Assembly: GCA_964491915.1 (NCBI GenBank)
Contig: CAZBHS010000031.1
Location: 8,371 to 72,370, forward strand
Direction of reading: 5' to 3'
DNA length: 64,000 nt
Origin: JAHELQ01 sp964491915
GTDB lineage: Bacteria > Acidobacteriota > Aminicenantia > UBA2199
In this document: in pieces, positions 1 to 8,207 of the stretch
Position numbering within the stretch: the stretch's first letter is position 1
Layout of the letters: each line of letters begins with the position of its first letter
Program-made: the position numbers and the translations under genes
Notes under the pieces: generated by a model
The model's database searches: none
What the model saw: only the letters and a program-made list of their open reading frames with translations
What the model was told of the DNA's origin: nothing

Positions 1-926
1 GGGGCGTCGTCGATATAATCTTTTATGGCGGCGAGCCATTGCTGGCGAAGGATCGGATTCGCGACACGGTCGCGTATTTGTGTGAGCGGGCTCGGTTCGA
101 CGGGAGGACATTTCGGTATACGGTCACCACAAACGGCAGTTTACTGGATGATGATTTTATCGGTTTCATGGCAAACCACCGCTTCCGTGTCTACTTGAGT
201 TTCGACGGACCTTCGCAGGACCGGTTGCGTCAGCGGGATAGCTTTCGATCGCTGCGGAGGCGAATTGATCAATTGAAAGGACTTCCGGCGATTGATCTGG
301 CTCTCAATTCCGTTATCACCCCCTCCCGGGCGGAAGAGACAGTAAATTTAGTGGAATCGTTAGTGGAGACAGGCGTTCCAGAGTTTCGCATCGCCTTTGA
401 TATGACCCGGCGATGGAGCGAGGAGCAATTCGGGCGATTGGAGTTGTCATTCGACACAGTGCGCAAATTATTGGGGCACATTCGCCGGCGGACCGGTGAA
501 AATCCCTTTTTGAACTTTCAGGAGATTCCATCCTCAAGCGTCTTTTGCTGTGACGGCGGTAGGGATCGGTTGGCGTTGGCGCCGGGGCCCGTGGTCTGGG
601 GCTGTCACCGGACATGGGGCTATTTTACCACGGATACCGAATGCAAGGATGCGGGGGAGTTGTGTTTCGGAAATCTGGATTCCTTTATTGATTCGTTCGA
701 TTCCACCTATTCTTCGACTATGAAACATTACGCAATACTGCGGCATGATTTCGCCCGCACTCCGACAATAGATTGTATCGATTGCCCGGAGGTGGGGGAG
801 TGTGGAATTTGCCCCTTCACTGCGGCGGCTTTTGAGAGGCGGCTCGGAAAGATTCCCGGCTGGGTATGCCGGTTGCTCACATTTCAGCGGCTGCAAAGGC
901 GGTTGTTTTATGAGGAAAATTTATAA
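1..926 (+). CDS. Radical SAM/SPASM-type protein, 5'-truncated by window edge
   Basis: The frame is open from base 3 and has no start inside the window, so the N-terminal CX3CX2C cluster motif lies upstream. What remains begins with the radical SAM GGEP motif (FYGGEPLL), followed by TTNGSLL and SFDG, the usual order in anSME/SPASM enzymes. The C-terminal third is cysteine-rich: a CC pair, a single C before HRTW, then CIDC, CGIC and a final C, as expected for auxiliary iron-sulfur clusters. These enzymes commonly modify peptides or proteins. The substrate is unknown and no precursor gene is adjacent on the visible side. Two Cys-rich peptides at 30.9-31.4 kb are too distant to be linked with confidence. 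Confidence 0.8.
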   Translation, partial: GVVDIIFYGGEPLLAKDRIRDTVAYLCERARFDGRTFRYTVTTNGSLLDDDFIGFMANHRFRVYLSFDGPSQDRLRQRDSFRSLRRRIDQLKGLPAIDLALNSVITPSRAEETVNLVESLVETGVPEFRIAFDMTRRWSEEQFGRLELSFDTVRKLLGHIRRRTGENPFLNFQEIPSSSVFCCDGGRDRLALAPGPVVWGCHRTWGYFTTDTECKDAGELCFGNLDSFIDSFDSTYSSTMKHYAILRHDFARTPTIDCIDCPEVGECGICPFTAAAFERRLGKIPGWVCRLLTFQRLQRRLFYEENL

Positions 927-1000
927 TTTGCCGCGACAATGTTGATTTTAACTGAACATTCATATATTATCAGTACCTGAAAAAAGAACAGGAGGATGCG

Positions 1001-1408
1001 ATGTTAAAGAAAATCGATCATATAGCTATCGCGGTAGAAAACCTTGATGAAGAGATTAAGCGGTTTAGGGATGTGATGGGGCTTGAATTTATCGGCACCG
1101 AAATTGTGGAAGAGCAGAAAGTACAAGTGGCCTTCTTCAAGATTGGGGATGTGCACATCGAGCTGACCGCGGCCACTGCCGACGATTCACCGATTTCCAA
1201 GTTCTTGGCCAGGCGGGGCCCCGGTATCCATCATATTGCCATTGAAACCGACGATCTCAGAAAACAGATCAAAGATTTTCAGGACAAAGAGGTCCGCATG
1301 CTGGACAAAGAACCGCGGAACGGCGCTCACGACTCGCTCATTGCATTCGCCCATCCTAAAAGCTTTTCCGGCGTGTTGGTGGAGCTGAAGGAGTCAGGAG
1401 AGAAGTAA
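1001..1408 (+). CDS. mce: Methylmalonyl-CoA epimerase
   Basis: 135 residues, the normal family length, with two glyoxalase/VOC modules. The N-terminal DHIAIAV and the central GPGIHHIAIET supply metal-binding histidines, and the C-terminal GVLVELKE supplies the metal-binding glutamate. The enzyme interconverts (R)- and (S)-methylmalonyl-CoA in propionate metabolism. The start is preceded by a clear AGGAGG. No mutase or carboxylase lies in the window, so the rest of the pathway must be elsewhere. The GH57 gene follows immediately, with the likely start codon just 2 bases after this stop. Confidence 0.93.
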   Translation: MLKKIDHIAIAVENLDEEIKRFRDVMGLEFIGTEIVEEQKVQVAFFKIGDVHIELTAATADDSPISKFLARRGPGIHHIAIETDDLRKQIKDFQDKEVRMLDKEPRNGAHDSLIAFAHPKSFSGVLVELKESGEK

Positions 1409-1410
1409 CA

Positions 1411-3528
1411 CTGTCTGCTAAAATAAACATTGCCCTGTTATGGCACATGCACCAGCCCTATTACAAGGATCCGTTCACCCGGCGGTTCGAGTTGCCATGG
1501 GTGCGGCTCCATGGGATGAAGGACTATTTTGGGATGGTGCATATTCTCAAAGATTTCCCGCAGATCAAAGCCACCTATAATCTGGTGCCTTCGTTGCTTT
1601 GCCAATTGGAAGATTATGTGGCGGGGGCCAAAGACCGGTTCCAGGAATTGTTCGACACACCCGCCGCGGACCTGGAGCCGGACGACGTGAGGTTCCTGGC
1701 CCGCCATTTTTTTTCCGCCAATGAAGATCACCTTATCCGGCCGTTTCCCCGTTTCCACTATTTGCTCCAAAAAAAGAAAGATAATATGGGGAACAATCCT
1801 GATTGGCGCCGGATCTTTAGTTCTGATGAACTACGGGATATCCAGGTTTGGTTCAAGTTGTGTTATTTCGATGAATTTTACAAGCAGGAAGACGAGGCTA
1901 TCGTCAACCTCATCGCCAAGGGGCACCATTTCAATGAGAGCGACAAGGCAATCGTCAGGCAAAAAGAAAGCGAGCTTCTGGGCCGGGTGATTCCTGAGTA
2001 CAAAACATTCTCCGATTCCGGGCAAATAGACATTTCCACCACTCCGTTTTATCATCCTATCCTGCCTTTGCTCATCGATCCCCAATTGGGGCGGGTGACG
2101 AATCCCACTCTTCCGGAGTATGAGCTTGCCTTCAACTGGCTGGATGACGCAGTTGCACATTTGAACGACGCCATGGACTATATGGAACGGTTATTCGGGC
2201 GGAGGCCTCGGGGAGTGTGGCCCTCTGAGGGTAGTTTGTCTGCGGAGGTCCTCGACATCATGGAGCGAATGAAGATTCGCTGGACAGCGACAGATGAGAT
2301 GAATCTCGAAAAATCTCTCGGTGTGTCGATTGGTAGGGACCGTCAATTGACGGTCACGAACCCTGACGTGTTGTACAAACCCTATGTGTTTTCCGGCCAT
2401 GATATCCGCATTTTTTTCCGGGATCATTATTTGTCCGACCTGATCGGTTTTTATTACCAGACGTTCCCTCCCATAGAGGCGGCTGAGGATTTCGTGCGCA
2501 GACTCAAAGCGATCCCCGCCGCTGGCCAAAAAGAGTTGGTGGTCCCTATTATTCTAGACGGCGAGAACGCCTGGGAATATTACCGGGAGAGCGGGCGGGA
2601 ATTTCTACGCCACTTTTTCCGTTTGGTTGAAGACGACCCGGCGCTCGATACCATTACCTTTTCAGAAGCCGCTGATAGGGAGACCGGGGTTCTAACCCGC
2701 TACGCTCCAGGTTCGTGGATCAACGGTAATTTCGATATCTGGATCGGTGATGAAGAGGATCGCAGAGCCTGGCGTTTGCTTGAGAAGGCAAAAGCCGCTG
2801 TGGACGAGAAATACCAACTATTGTCGCCTGAAAATCAGGAAGAGGTGATGCGCCTTATTTTTATAGCGGAAGGGAGCGATTGGTTCTGGTGGTACGGCAG
2901 CCAAAACTACACGCCGGATCTCGATGTTTTCGACCGCCTTTACCGATTGAATCTCCAAAAAATTTTTGAAATACTCGATGCACCGGTTCCGGATGAGTTT
3001 TTTAAGCCGGTGGCCGACCTGGTACAGGCCGAAGATGTTCTTGTAACCCAACCGATCAATCAAATTCAGCCGAGAATCGACGGTAACATCACCCATTATT
3101 TTGATTGGTTCGGGGCCGGAAAAATTGAGCTGACCTTCGGGGGCGGCGCCATGAATGTGGCTCAAAAAGTTGTCCGGCAGATGTTTTTTGGGTTCTATAA
3201 ACAACACTTTTATCTACGTATCGATACTATAAAGCCGGCGCGCGAATTAGTTGACGGCGGCCTCAAACTTACAATTTGCGTCCAGGCGGGCGAAGAGATC
3301 AAGAAAATTCCGATTCCCGGCGGGCAACAAGATGTGAAGATAGGTGTGGGGCAGGTTATCGAGACGAGGATACCCTTCCAAATCGCTGGGCTGCAAGATG
3401 GTTCTATATTCAAACTCTCTTTGGAAATGGCAATGGGGGACGGTATTGTTCGTGTCATCCCGCCCCATGGTTATGTTCCGTTGTTGGTGCCTGGGGAAAA
3501 AGATTACGCCGATGCCTGGTTGGTCTAA
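1411..3528 (+). CDS. Glycoside hydrolase family 57 protein (alpha-glucan active)
   Basis: About 705 residues. The GH57 hallmark HMHQPYY sits at the N-terminus, GVWPSEGS carries the probable catalytic nucleophile Glu, and DGENAWE carries the probable acid/base Asp. GH57 enzymes are retaining amylases, 4-alpha-glucanotransferases or branching enzymes; the exact specificity cannot be told from sequence. The first in-frame ATG (1447) would cut off the first His of HMHQP, so it cannot be the real start. The frame is open upstream, and CTG at 1411, about ten bases after CAGGAG, is the best candidate. It lies directly downstream of mce and is probably co-transcribed. No signal peptide, so cytoplasmic glycogen or maltodextrin metabolism is likely. 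Confidence 0.88.
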   Translation: MSAKINIALLWHMHQPYYKDPFTRRFELPWVRLHGMKDYFGMVHILKDFPQIKATYNLVPSLLCQLEDYVAGAKDRFQELFDTPAADLEPDDVRFLARHFFSANEDHLIRPFPRFHYLLQKKKDNMGNNPDWRRIFSSDELRDIQVWFKLCYFDEFYKQEDEAIVNLIAKGHHFNESDKAIVRQKESELLGRVIPEYKTFSDSGQIDISTTPFYHPILPLLIDPQLGRVTNPTLPEYELAFNWLDDAVAHLNDAMDYMERLFGRRPRGVWPSEGSLSAEVLDIMERMKIRWTATDEMNLEKSLGVSIGRDRQLTVTNPDVLYKPYVFSGHDIRIFFRDHYLSDLIGFYYQTFPPIEAAEDFVRRLKAIPAAGQKELVVPIILDGENAWEYYRESGREFLRHFFRLVEDDPALDTITFSEAADRETGVLTRYAPGSWINGNFDIWIGDEEDRRAWRLLEKAKAAVDEKYQLLSPENQEEVMRLIFIAEGSDWFWWYGSQNYTPDLDVFDRLYRLNLQKIFEILDAPVPDEFFKPVADLVQAEDVLVTQPINQIQPRIDGNITHYFDWFGAGKIELTFGGGAMNVAQKVVRQMFFGFYKQHFYLRIDTIKPARELVDGGLKLTICVQAGEEIKKIPIPGGQQDVKIGVGQVIETRIPFQIAGLQDGSIFKLSLEMAMGDGIVRVIPPHGYVPLLVPGEKDYADAWLV

Positions 3529-3583
3529 TCTGGATATGCCCGGGGACAGGCGCTTTGCCGCCCCCGGACGGATTTAGTGGCGA

Positions 3584-5368
3584 TCAGTGTCCCGCCCAAC
3601 GGTGTTTTTGCAAATATTGGCGATTGTCGGACGGCGAAAATTTGCGCCGTTTAATGTAGCTATTGTTGGTGTAGACGTCAAGGTATAGATAACCGTCCCC
3701 CGCGTTTACCACATTGACCAATTCCTCCCGGTAGTCGCCGATGATGTCCATTGTGAATTTCACTCCGTTGCCGATTTCTGGGGGGTCTGCCAACGGGGTG
3801 AGATGAAGCAGGGTTTTATCGGTCTTATCCACCACCAGACGGTTAATGTCGGTGATGCATACCACTTCATGCGGCATAAGGCCATCCCAATCCATGGGGC
3901 CGTAACCGAAGTGGAGACTCTCGCCGATAATTTCGAATTTAATGCCGTCGCTATCGTAGAGATACGGGCAGCACATACCGACTCCTGGGCTTTTGTAATA
4001 GACCCACACTTCCATGCCCGGAGTCCGGTCCACCACATCGCCGATCCAACCGGCATGCGCGTGTTTCGATTCGGCGCAATCGTCGATAGCGCTCCACTTT
4101 TTGATCTCATTGCCGACGCAATCGGTCATGTGGATTCCCATGGGATTTTGTTCTAGATAAAAATAGAGTTCCTGTTTCTCTTTGCAAGGACTGTCGTTGG
4201 GGGTATCGCGGATATAACCGGCGCACACACCGTCGGCGTGGGACCATTGGTGACCGCCCCAACGGGCTTGCCACAGACCGTCTTCATCGAAGACGTAAAT
4301 CCCGAGGAATGCTTCGTCTTTGCCGTCTTCGTCGATATCCACCACTTCAAATTGGTGGGAGGTGGAGATTCCCACGTTAGGGGCTTCGTAAAATTCCCAA
4401 TGGGTGGTGAGCAACGGATTACCGTCGTAGGTGTAAGCCCTGACGTAACGGCGTTGGTTGAATTGATGACCGCTGCCCAGGAGAATGTAAGGTCTCTGGC
4501 CGTCGAGATAGGCGATGGAGATGGTCTTGTATTTAATGGTTTTTTGTTCCCACCAATAATTGGCGCTGGGGATCGGTACCCGGGCCAGAATTTCATAGCC
4601 GCCCGCTCCTGAAAAATCGGGATTGATCACATAAAGGCAATAATCATTGATGGTCGGATCTTTTTTGATCCCGATCAATTCGTCTTTGCCGTCGCCGGTC
4701 AAATCCCAAAAGGTCCAGGGGATCACAGGCAGGCTGTCTGTTTCCCCCAAATCGATGTCGCAAGCCAGGGTTCCGTCATTGTAAAACACCATAACGTGGA
4801 CATTTCCGTGGGCTTCGCTCTGCTCCACCTCGTCATCGTCCAGGATTTCCTGTGGGATCCATTCTGTCAAACGTTTGTTGAGTACCAACAAATCCGGTTG
4901 GCCGTCGCCGTTGATATCTCCCGCCTTTATTCGCCCAACCGCCGGATTGGTTACAATCTCCGGGAGTTTCATGACGATGTTGCTCTTCGGACCGGTGGCG
5001 GCGATGACTGTGATCGAAGGGGAACTCTCAAGTCCGGTCTTTGAATCGGTGGATGTGACGTAATAATAATAGGTCCGTTCATACTGAAGATCGCCTTCAT
5101 CCACATAATTTGTCGAATCCTTCACCGGAGTCGCCGTCAACCGTGAAAAATTGGTTCCGTCGGCACTGCGGTAAACGTGATACTCCGCTTTCCGGTTGTT
5201 CCTGTCTAGCCGCCAGGAAATGTAGATTTTCCAATTCCCCTCATCCGTCTGCCCCTGTGGAAGGGCCAGAATATGGGTGGGCGTTCGCAGTAGGACTTCT
5301 CCAAAGCCCTGGAACGGAGCCCAAAATAGAATACAAAGCAGCAAACATGTTGCAAATGGTTTGTTCAT
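3584..5368 (-). CDS. Secreted FN3/FG-GAP repeat protein, possibly PL11-like lyase
   Basis: 594 residues. The ATG at 5368 follows GGAGAGG and opens directly into a signal peptide (MNKPFATCLLLCILF...), so the longer reading from 5416 was rejected. After the signal comes a fibronectin type III-like module (YHVYRSADG to YYYYVTS), then several FG-GAP/VCBS calcium-type loops: DINGDGQPDLL, DLTGDGKDELI and DIDEDGKDEAFLG. The order FN3-like domain followed by acidic propeller blades and a central HADGVCAGYIRD/GMEVW segment resembles rhamnogalacturonan lyase family 11, but I cannot confirm catalytic residues. It could equally be a non-catalytic surface propeller. It is convergent with the GH57 gene. 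Confidence 0.7.
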   Translation of the reverse strand: MNKPFATCLLLCILFWAPFQGFGEVLLRTPTHILALPQGQTDEGNWKIYISWRLDRNNRKAEYHVYRSADGTNFSRLTATPVKDSTNYVDEGDLQYERTYYYYVTSTDSKTGLESSPSITVIAATGPKSNIVMKLPEIVTNPAVGRIKAGDINGDGQPDLLVLNKRLTEWIPQEILDDDEVEQSEAHGNVHVMVFYNDGTLACDIDLGETDSLPVIPWTFWDLTGDGKDELIGIKKDPTINDYCLYVINPDFSGAGGYEILARVPIPSANYWWEQKTIKYKTISIAYLDGQRPYILLGSGHQFNQRRYVRAYTYDGNPLLTTHWEFYEAPNVGISTSHQFEVVDIDEDGKDEAFLGIYVFDEDGLWQARWGGHQWSHADGVCAGYIRDTPNDSPCKEKQELYFYLEQNPMGIHMTDCVGNEIKKWSAIDDCAESKHAHAGWIGDVVDRTPGMEVWVYYKSPGVGMCCPYLYDSDGIKFEIIGESLHFGYGPMDWDGLMPHEVVCITDINRLVVDKTDKTLLHLTPLADPPEIGNGVKFTMDIIGDYREELVNVVNAGDGYLYLDVYTNNSYIKRRKFSPSDNRQYLQKHRWAGH

Positions 5369-5579
5369 AAAATCCTCTCCTAAAATAAATGTATGTTTTC
5401 CAAAAAAAAACAGCATTAAGGATGCCAGATTGAATGCATTTTAGAAAGGCGCATAGGGAAAGCTTTTGGCTGGATGCTTGGCGCTTGCGAAACGCGAATG
5501 ATAACCCATTGTTTATAGACAGTAACCGATTGGTTATATCGACGATTGTCGCTGAATTAAATGTGTGGTCTACATAAGG

Positions 5580-5604
5580 GGAGGGCGTCTATTGACCGCC
5601 CTCC
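5580..5604 (-). terminator. GC-rich hairpin downstream of the ABC permease gene
   Basis: GGAGGGCG (5580-5587) pairs exactly with CGCCCTCC (5597-5604) across a 9-base loop, 38 bases beyond the permease stop codon. There is no U-tract on either side, so it may be a weak or factor-assisted terminator or a 3' stability element. Apart from this hairpin I see nothing coding between 5369 and 5642. Confidence 0.5.
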
Positions 5605-5642
5605 GTCTATTTAACTTACAGTTTACTCTTTATCTAGATGTT

Positions 5643-6839
5643 TCAGGAACCTCTGAAGATGACATCTTCGCGCTTGAACCACTGGGCGCAAAAAATCAAG
5701 GCGAAGGCCGCCATTATAAAGAGGGATAGATAGACTTCAAATAACAGACCCGTTTTAAATGTCCCGGCGATAATCTCTTTTGTGGCTAACGATACATTGA
5801 GAATGGGAATCAACGCGGTGGCGGCGTTTAATTTAATTCCCGGGAACAAGCCGATGAATACCGGTACGATGACAACGATATTGAGGGGCGTGATGATGCT
5901 TTGCGCCTCTTTGAAGGTGTGGGCGAAGATCGACAACGATAGAAGAATCGCGGCAAAAAACATAGCCAACGGGATCAATAGGGTCAATACCAATAAAATT
6001 GTCTGGGTATTGAGTACTTGCAGCAGGAGATTGAGAATCGCGTCCGGGATATCTGTGGCGAATTTCACCGATATGTAAAGTCCTAGAAACGAGATAGCCA
6101 CACTGGATATTCCCGCTAGAAATACCACCATGAATTTCCCCATGACGATTTGCATACGCTTTGCGGGGGAGGCGAGAAGCGTCTCGATGGTTCCCCGTTC
6201 TTTTTCGCCGGCCGCTAGATCAATTGCCGGATACATGGTGCCCATGAAGCAAAATATCACAAAAATATACGGCAACAATCCGCCCACCGCTTCACTGAGC
6301 TTTTCCTGGACTGTGGCGATATCTTTTTTGTTCAGGATAATGGCCTTGCTGATATTGGTATCCAGCTCCAATTCCTTGAACCGGGTATCAATCAGCTCTG
6401 TTTCGTAGTGTTCCAGCAATTTTTCGATGCGCTGTCCGGTTATCCTTGTCTCCTGGGAGGATTTCAGATAGAAGGTCACGATTCCCTGCTTGTTTTTCGC
6501 CACCATGCTGTCGAATTCAGGACCGATGACCAATCCGAAGTCAAGCTTCCCTGATTTGATTTGTTCTTTGATGTTTTCTTCGGTTAAACCCTCTTTCAGT
6601 TTAATCCCTTCAGCCTCTTTGAGCAACTGGTAAAAGCCGTCGGCATTGTCGTTGGTGATAATGGCTAGAGACAAGGTTTTTTCCTGGGCCTCTTTTTTTT
6701 GTTTCATCATGATTTTGGTGGAAAGGGTCAACAGCATTGGAAACAGGAGCAGCGGAATGATAATCATGACAATCAATGTCCTCCGGTCCCTGAGAGTATC
6801 CATCAATTCCTTCTTGAAAATAATTAATGCCGTTTTCAT
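5643..6839 (-). CDS. ABC-2 type exporter permease (NatB-like)
   Basis: 398 residues. The N-terminus has KKELMDTLRDRRTL followed by a transmembrane helix (MIIIPLLLFPMLLTL). A large non-membrane loop (about residues 40-185) follows, then five or so helices. The motif DLAAGEKERGTIETLLASP at the start of the membrane block is diagnostic of the NatB/ABC-2 permease family. Its ATG overlaps the stop of the ATPase gene by 4 bases, giving translational coupling. NatAB pairs were described as Na+ exporters, but many homologues export other substrates, so the substrate here is open. Confidence 0.88.
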   Translation of the reverse strand: MKTALIIFKKELMDTLRDRRTLIVMIIIPLLLFPMLLTLSTKIMMKQKKEAQEKTLSLAIITNDNADGFYQLLKEAEGIKLKEGLTEENIKEQIKSGKLDFGLVIGPEFDSMVAKNKQGIVTFYLKSSQETRITGQRIEKLLEHYETELIDTRFKELELDTNISKAIILNKKDIATVQEKLSEAVGGLLPYIFVIFCFMGTMYPAIDLAAGEKERGTIETLLASPAKRMQIVMGKFMVVFLAGISSVAISFLGLYISVKFATDIPDAILNLLLQVLNTQTILLVLTLLIPLAMFFAAILLSLSIFAHTFKEAQSIITPLNIVVIVPVFIGLFPGIKLNAATALIPILNVSLATKEIIAGTFKTGLLFEVYLSLFIMAAFALIFCAQWFKREDVIFRGS

Positions 6840-7615
6840 TGGGCGCCTCCATTTTCGGAAACCAGACGGATGAATTCATCCTCGATGGTCCGGGATTGCA
6901 TGTGCTGATAAAAGTCGTTAAAATTTCCGTTAAAGAGAAGTTTACCTTTGTGAATGATAGCCAGATCGTCGCTAAGCAGACTGACTTCCCCCATGATGTG
7001 AGTGGAGAATATCACGGTTTTTCCATCTTTTTTGCAATTTTTGATGAGCTGGATAATACTCCTCGATGTTATCACGTCGAGACCGACTGTTGGTTCGTCG
7101 AATATTACCACATCTGGATCGTGAATAATGGTGCGGGCTATCGAGACCTTTTGCTTCATGCCGGCGGAGAGCTTCGCGATCCTTCTGTTTTCGAATTCAT
7201 TGATTCCCAATAATTCGAATAATTCTTGTTTCCGTCTTTTAAACACATCCGGAGCCATTCCGTTGAGGTCGGCATAATATTTTATCAATTCATTCGGAGT
7301 GAGGCGGTCATACAATCCGGTGGAGCCGGTTAAAAAACCAATATGCCGGCGCACCTCTTGAGGATGAGTGACAGCATCGAACCCCGCCACCTCGATCTTG
7401 CCTTTGCTGGGCTTCAGCATTGTGGCGATCATTCGCAAGGTGGTGGTTTTCCCAGCGCCATTGGGCCCGAGCAATGTAAAAATTCTTCCGGGCTGGCAAC
7501 TGAAGCTAATATCCGATACTGCCCAAATCGAACTCTCATTCTTGCCGAGCTTTTCTTCGCGCTTTTGTTTTCTAGATAATTTAAAGAGTTTACTCACTTG
7601 ATCGATTGCGATCAT
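6836..7615 (-). CDS. ABC transporter ATP-binding protein (NatA-like)
   Basis: 259 residues with all ABC motifs in order: Walker A GPNGAGKTT, signature LSAGMKQKVSIA, Walker B VVIFDEPTVGLD and the switch His in IFSTH. It is the ATPase partner of the ABC-2 permease that overlaps its stop codon (ATGA). A sigma-70 promoter lies 35 bases upstream of the start. The relaxed signature (LSAGM instead of LSGGQ) is usual for this exporter subgroup. Confidence 0.9.
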   Translation of the reverse strand: MIAIDQVSKLFKLSRKQKREEKLGKNESSIWAVSDISFSCQPGRIFTLLGPNGAGKTTTLRMIATMLKPSKGKIEVAGFDAVTHPQEVRRHIGFLTGSTGLYDRLTPNELIKYYADLNGMAPDVFKRRKQELFELLGINEFENRRIAKLSAGMKQKVSIARTIIHDPDVVIFDEPTVGLDVITSRSIIQLIKNCKKDGKTVIFSTHIMGEVSLLSDDLAIIHKGKLLFNGNFNDFYQHMQSRTIEDEFIRLVSENGGAQ

Positions 7616-7649
7616 TAGATTCTCCTTTCTCTGTTTGTGTTCTTTCGAG

Positions 7650-7678
7650 ATTATACCGGACGCCGATCTTTTTTACAA
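7650..7678 (-). promoter_or_regulatory. Sigma-70 promoter of the natAB-like operon
   Basis: On the minus strand TTGTAA (7678-7673), a 17-base spacer and TATAAT (7655-7650). Predicted transcription starts about 28 bases before the ATPase start codon at 7615. Confidence 0.6.
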
Positions 7679-7806
7679 CATCGTTTTTTTTACGATTCTT
7701 GCCCGGTAAATTCATTGATTTCATTTTATATATTATAAAATATACGATTCTGTGGTAAAATAGTTACTTCAAAAAGTAAGTAGGGAAATCTACGAGAGAC
7801 ATTTTG

Positions 7807-7835
7807 TTTACAAATGGGCTATTTTTTGATAGAAT
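7807..7835 (+). promoter_or_regulatory. Sigma-70 promoter of rpsO-pnp
   Basis: TTTACA (7807-7812), 17-base spacer, TAGAAT (7830-7835). The predicted leader of about 26 bases carries the AGGAGG used by rpsO, too short for the S15 autoregulatory pseudoknot leader known in E. coli. Confidence 0.6.
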
Positions 7836-7867
7836 ACAATGTGATATCATAGTAATAGGAGGAAATT

Positions 7868-8137
7868 GTGAGTATTACGAGCGAAGCTAAGCAGATGCTG
7901 ATTTCGAAGTTCCAGAGAGGACACAACGATACGGGCTCGGAAGATGTACAAATTGCTGTTTTAACCGAGAGAATCAAAAATCTTACAGAACACTTTAAAA
8001 CCCATAAAAAAGATCACCATTCTAGAAGGGGATTATTGGGTCTGGTTTCACGCAGAAGAAAATTATTGCAATTTTTGAAAAGAAAAGATTACCAAAGGTA
8101 TCTGAAAATATTGCAGGAATTAAATTTAAGAAAATAA
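7868..8137 (+). CDS. rpsO: 30S ribosomal protein S15
   Basis: 89 residues, exact family length. It contains the conserved GSEDVQIAVLTERI and the DHHSRRGLLGLVSRRRKLL signature of S15, the primary binder of the 16S central domain. Translation starts at GTG (7868), placed 5-8 bases after AGGAGG. It sits upstream of pnp, the classic rpsO-pnp arrangement, and has its own promoter. Confidence 0.97.
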   Translation: MSITSEAKQMLISKFQRGHNDTGSEDVQIAVLTERIKNLTEHFKTHKKDHHSRRGLLGLVSRRRKLLQFLKRKDYQRYLKILQELNLRK

Positions 8138-8207
8138 TCTTTATTTGTATGAAATTATTTTATGTTTCTGTGATTGTTAGATATACGTAATTTGTAAGGA
8201 GAAATGA

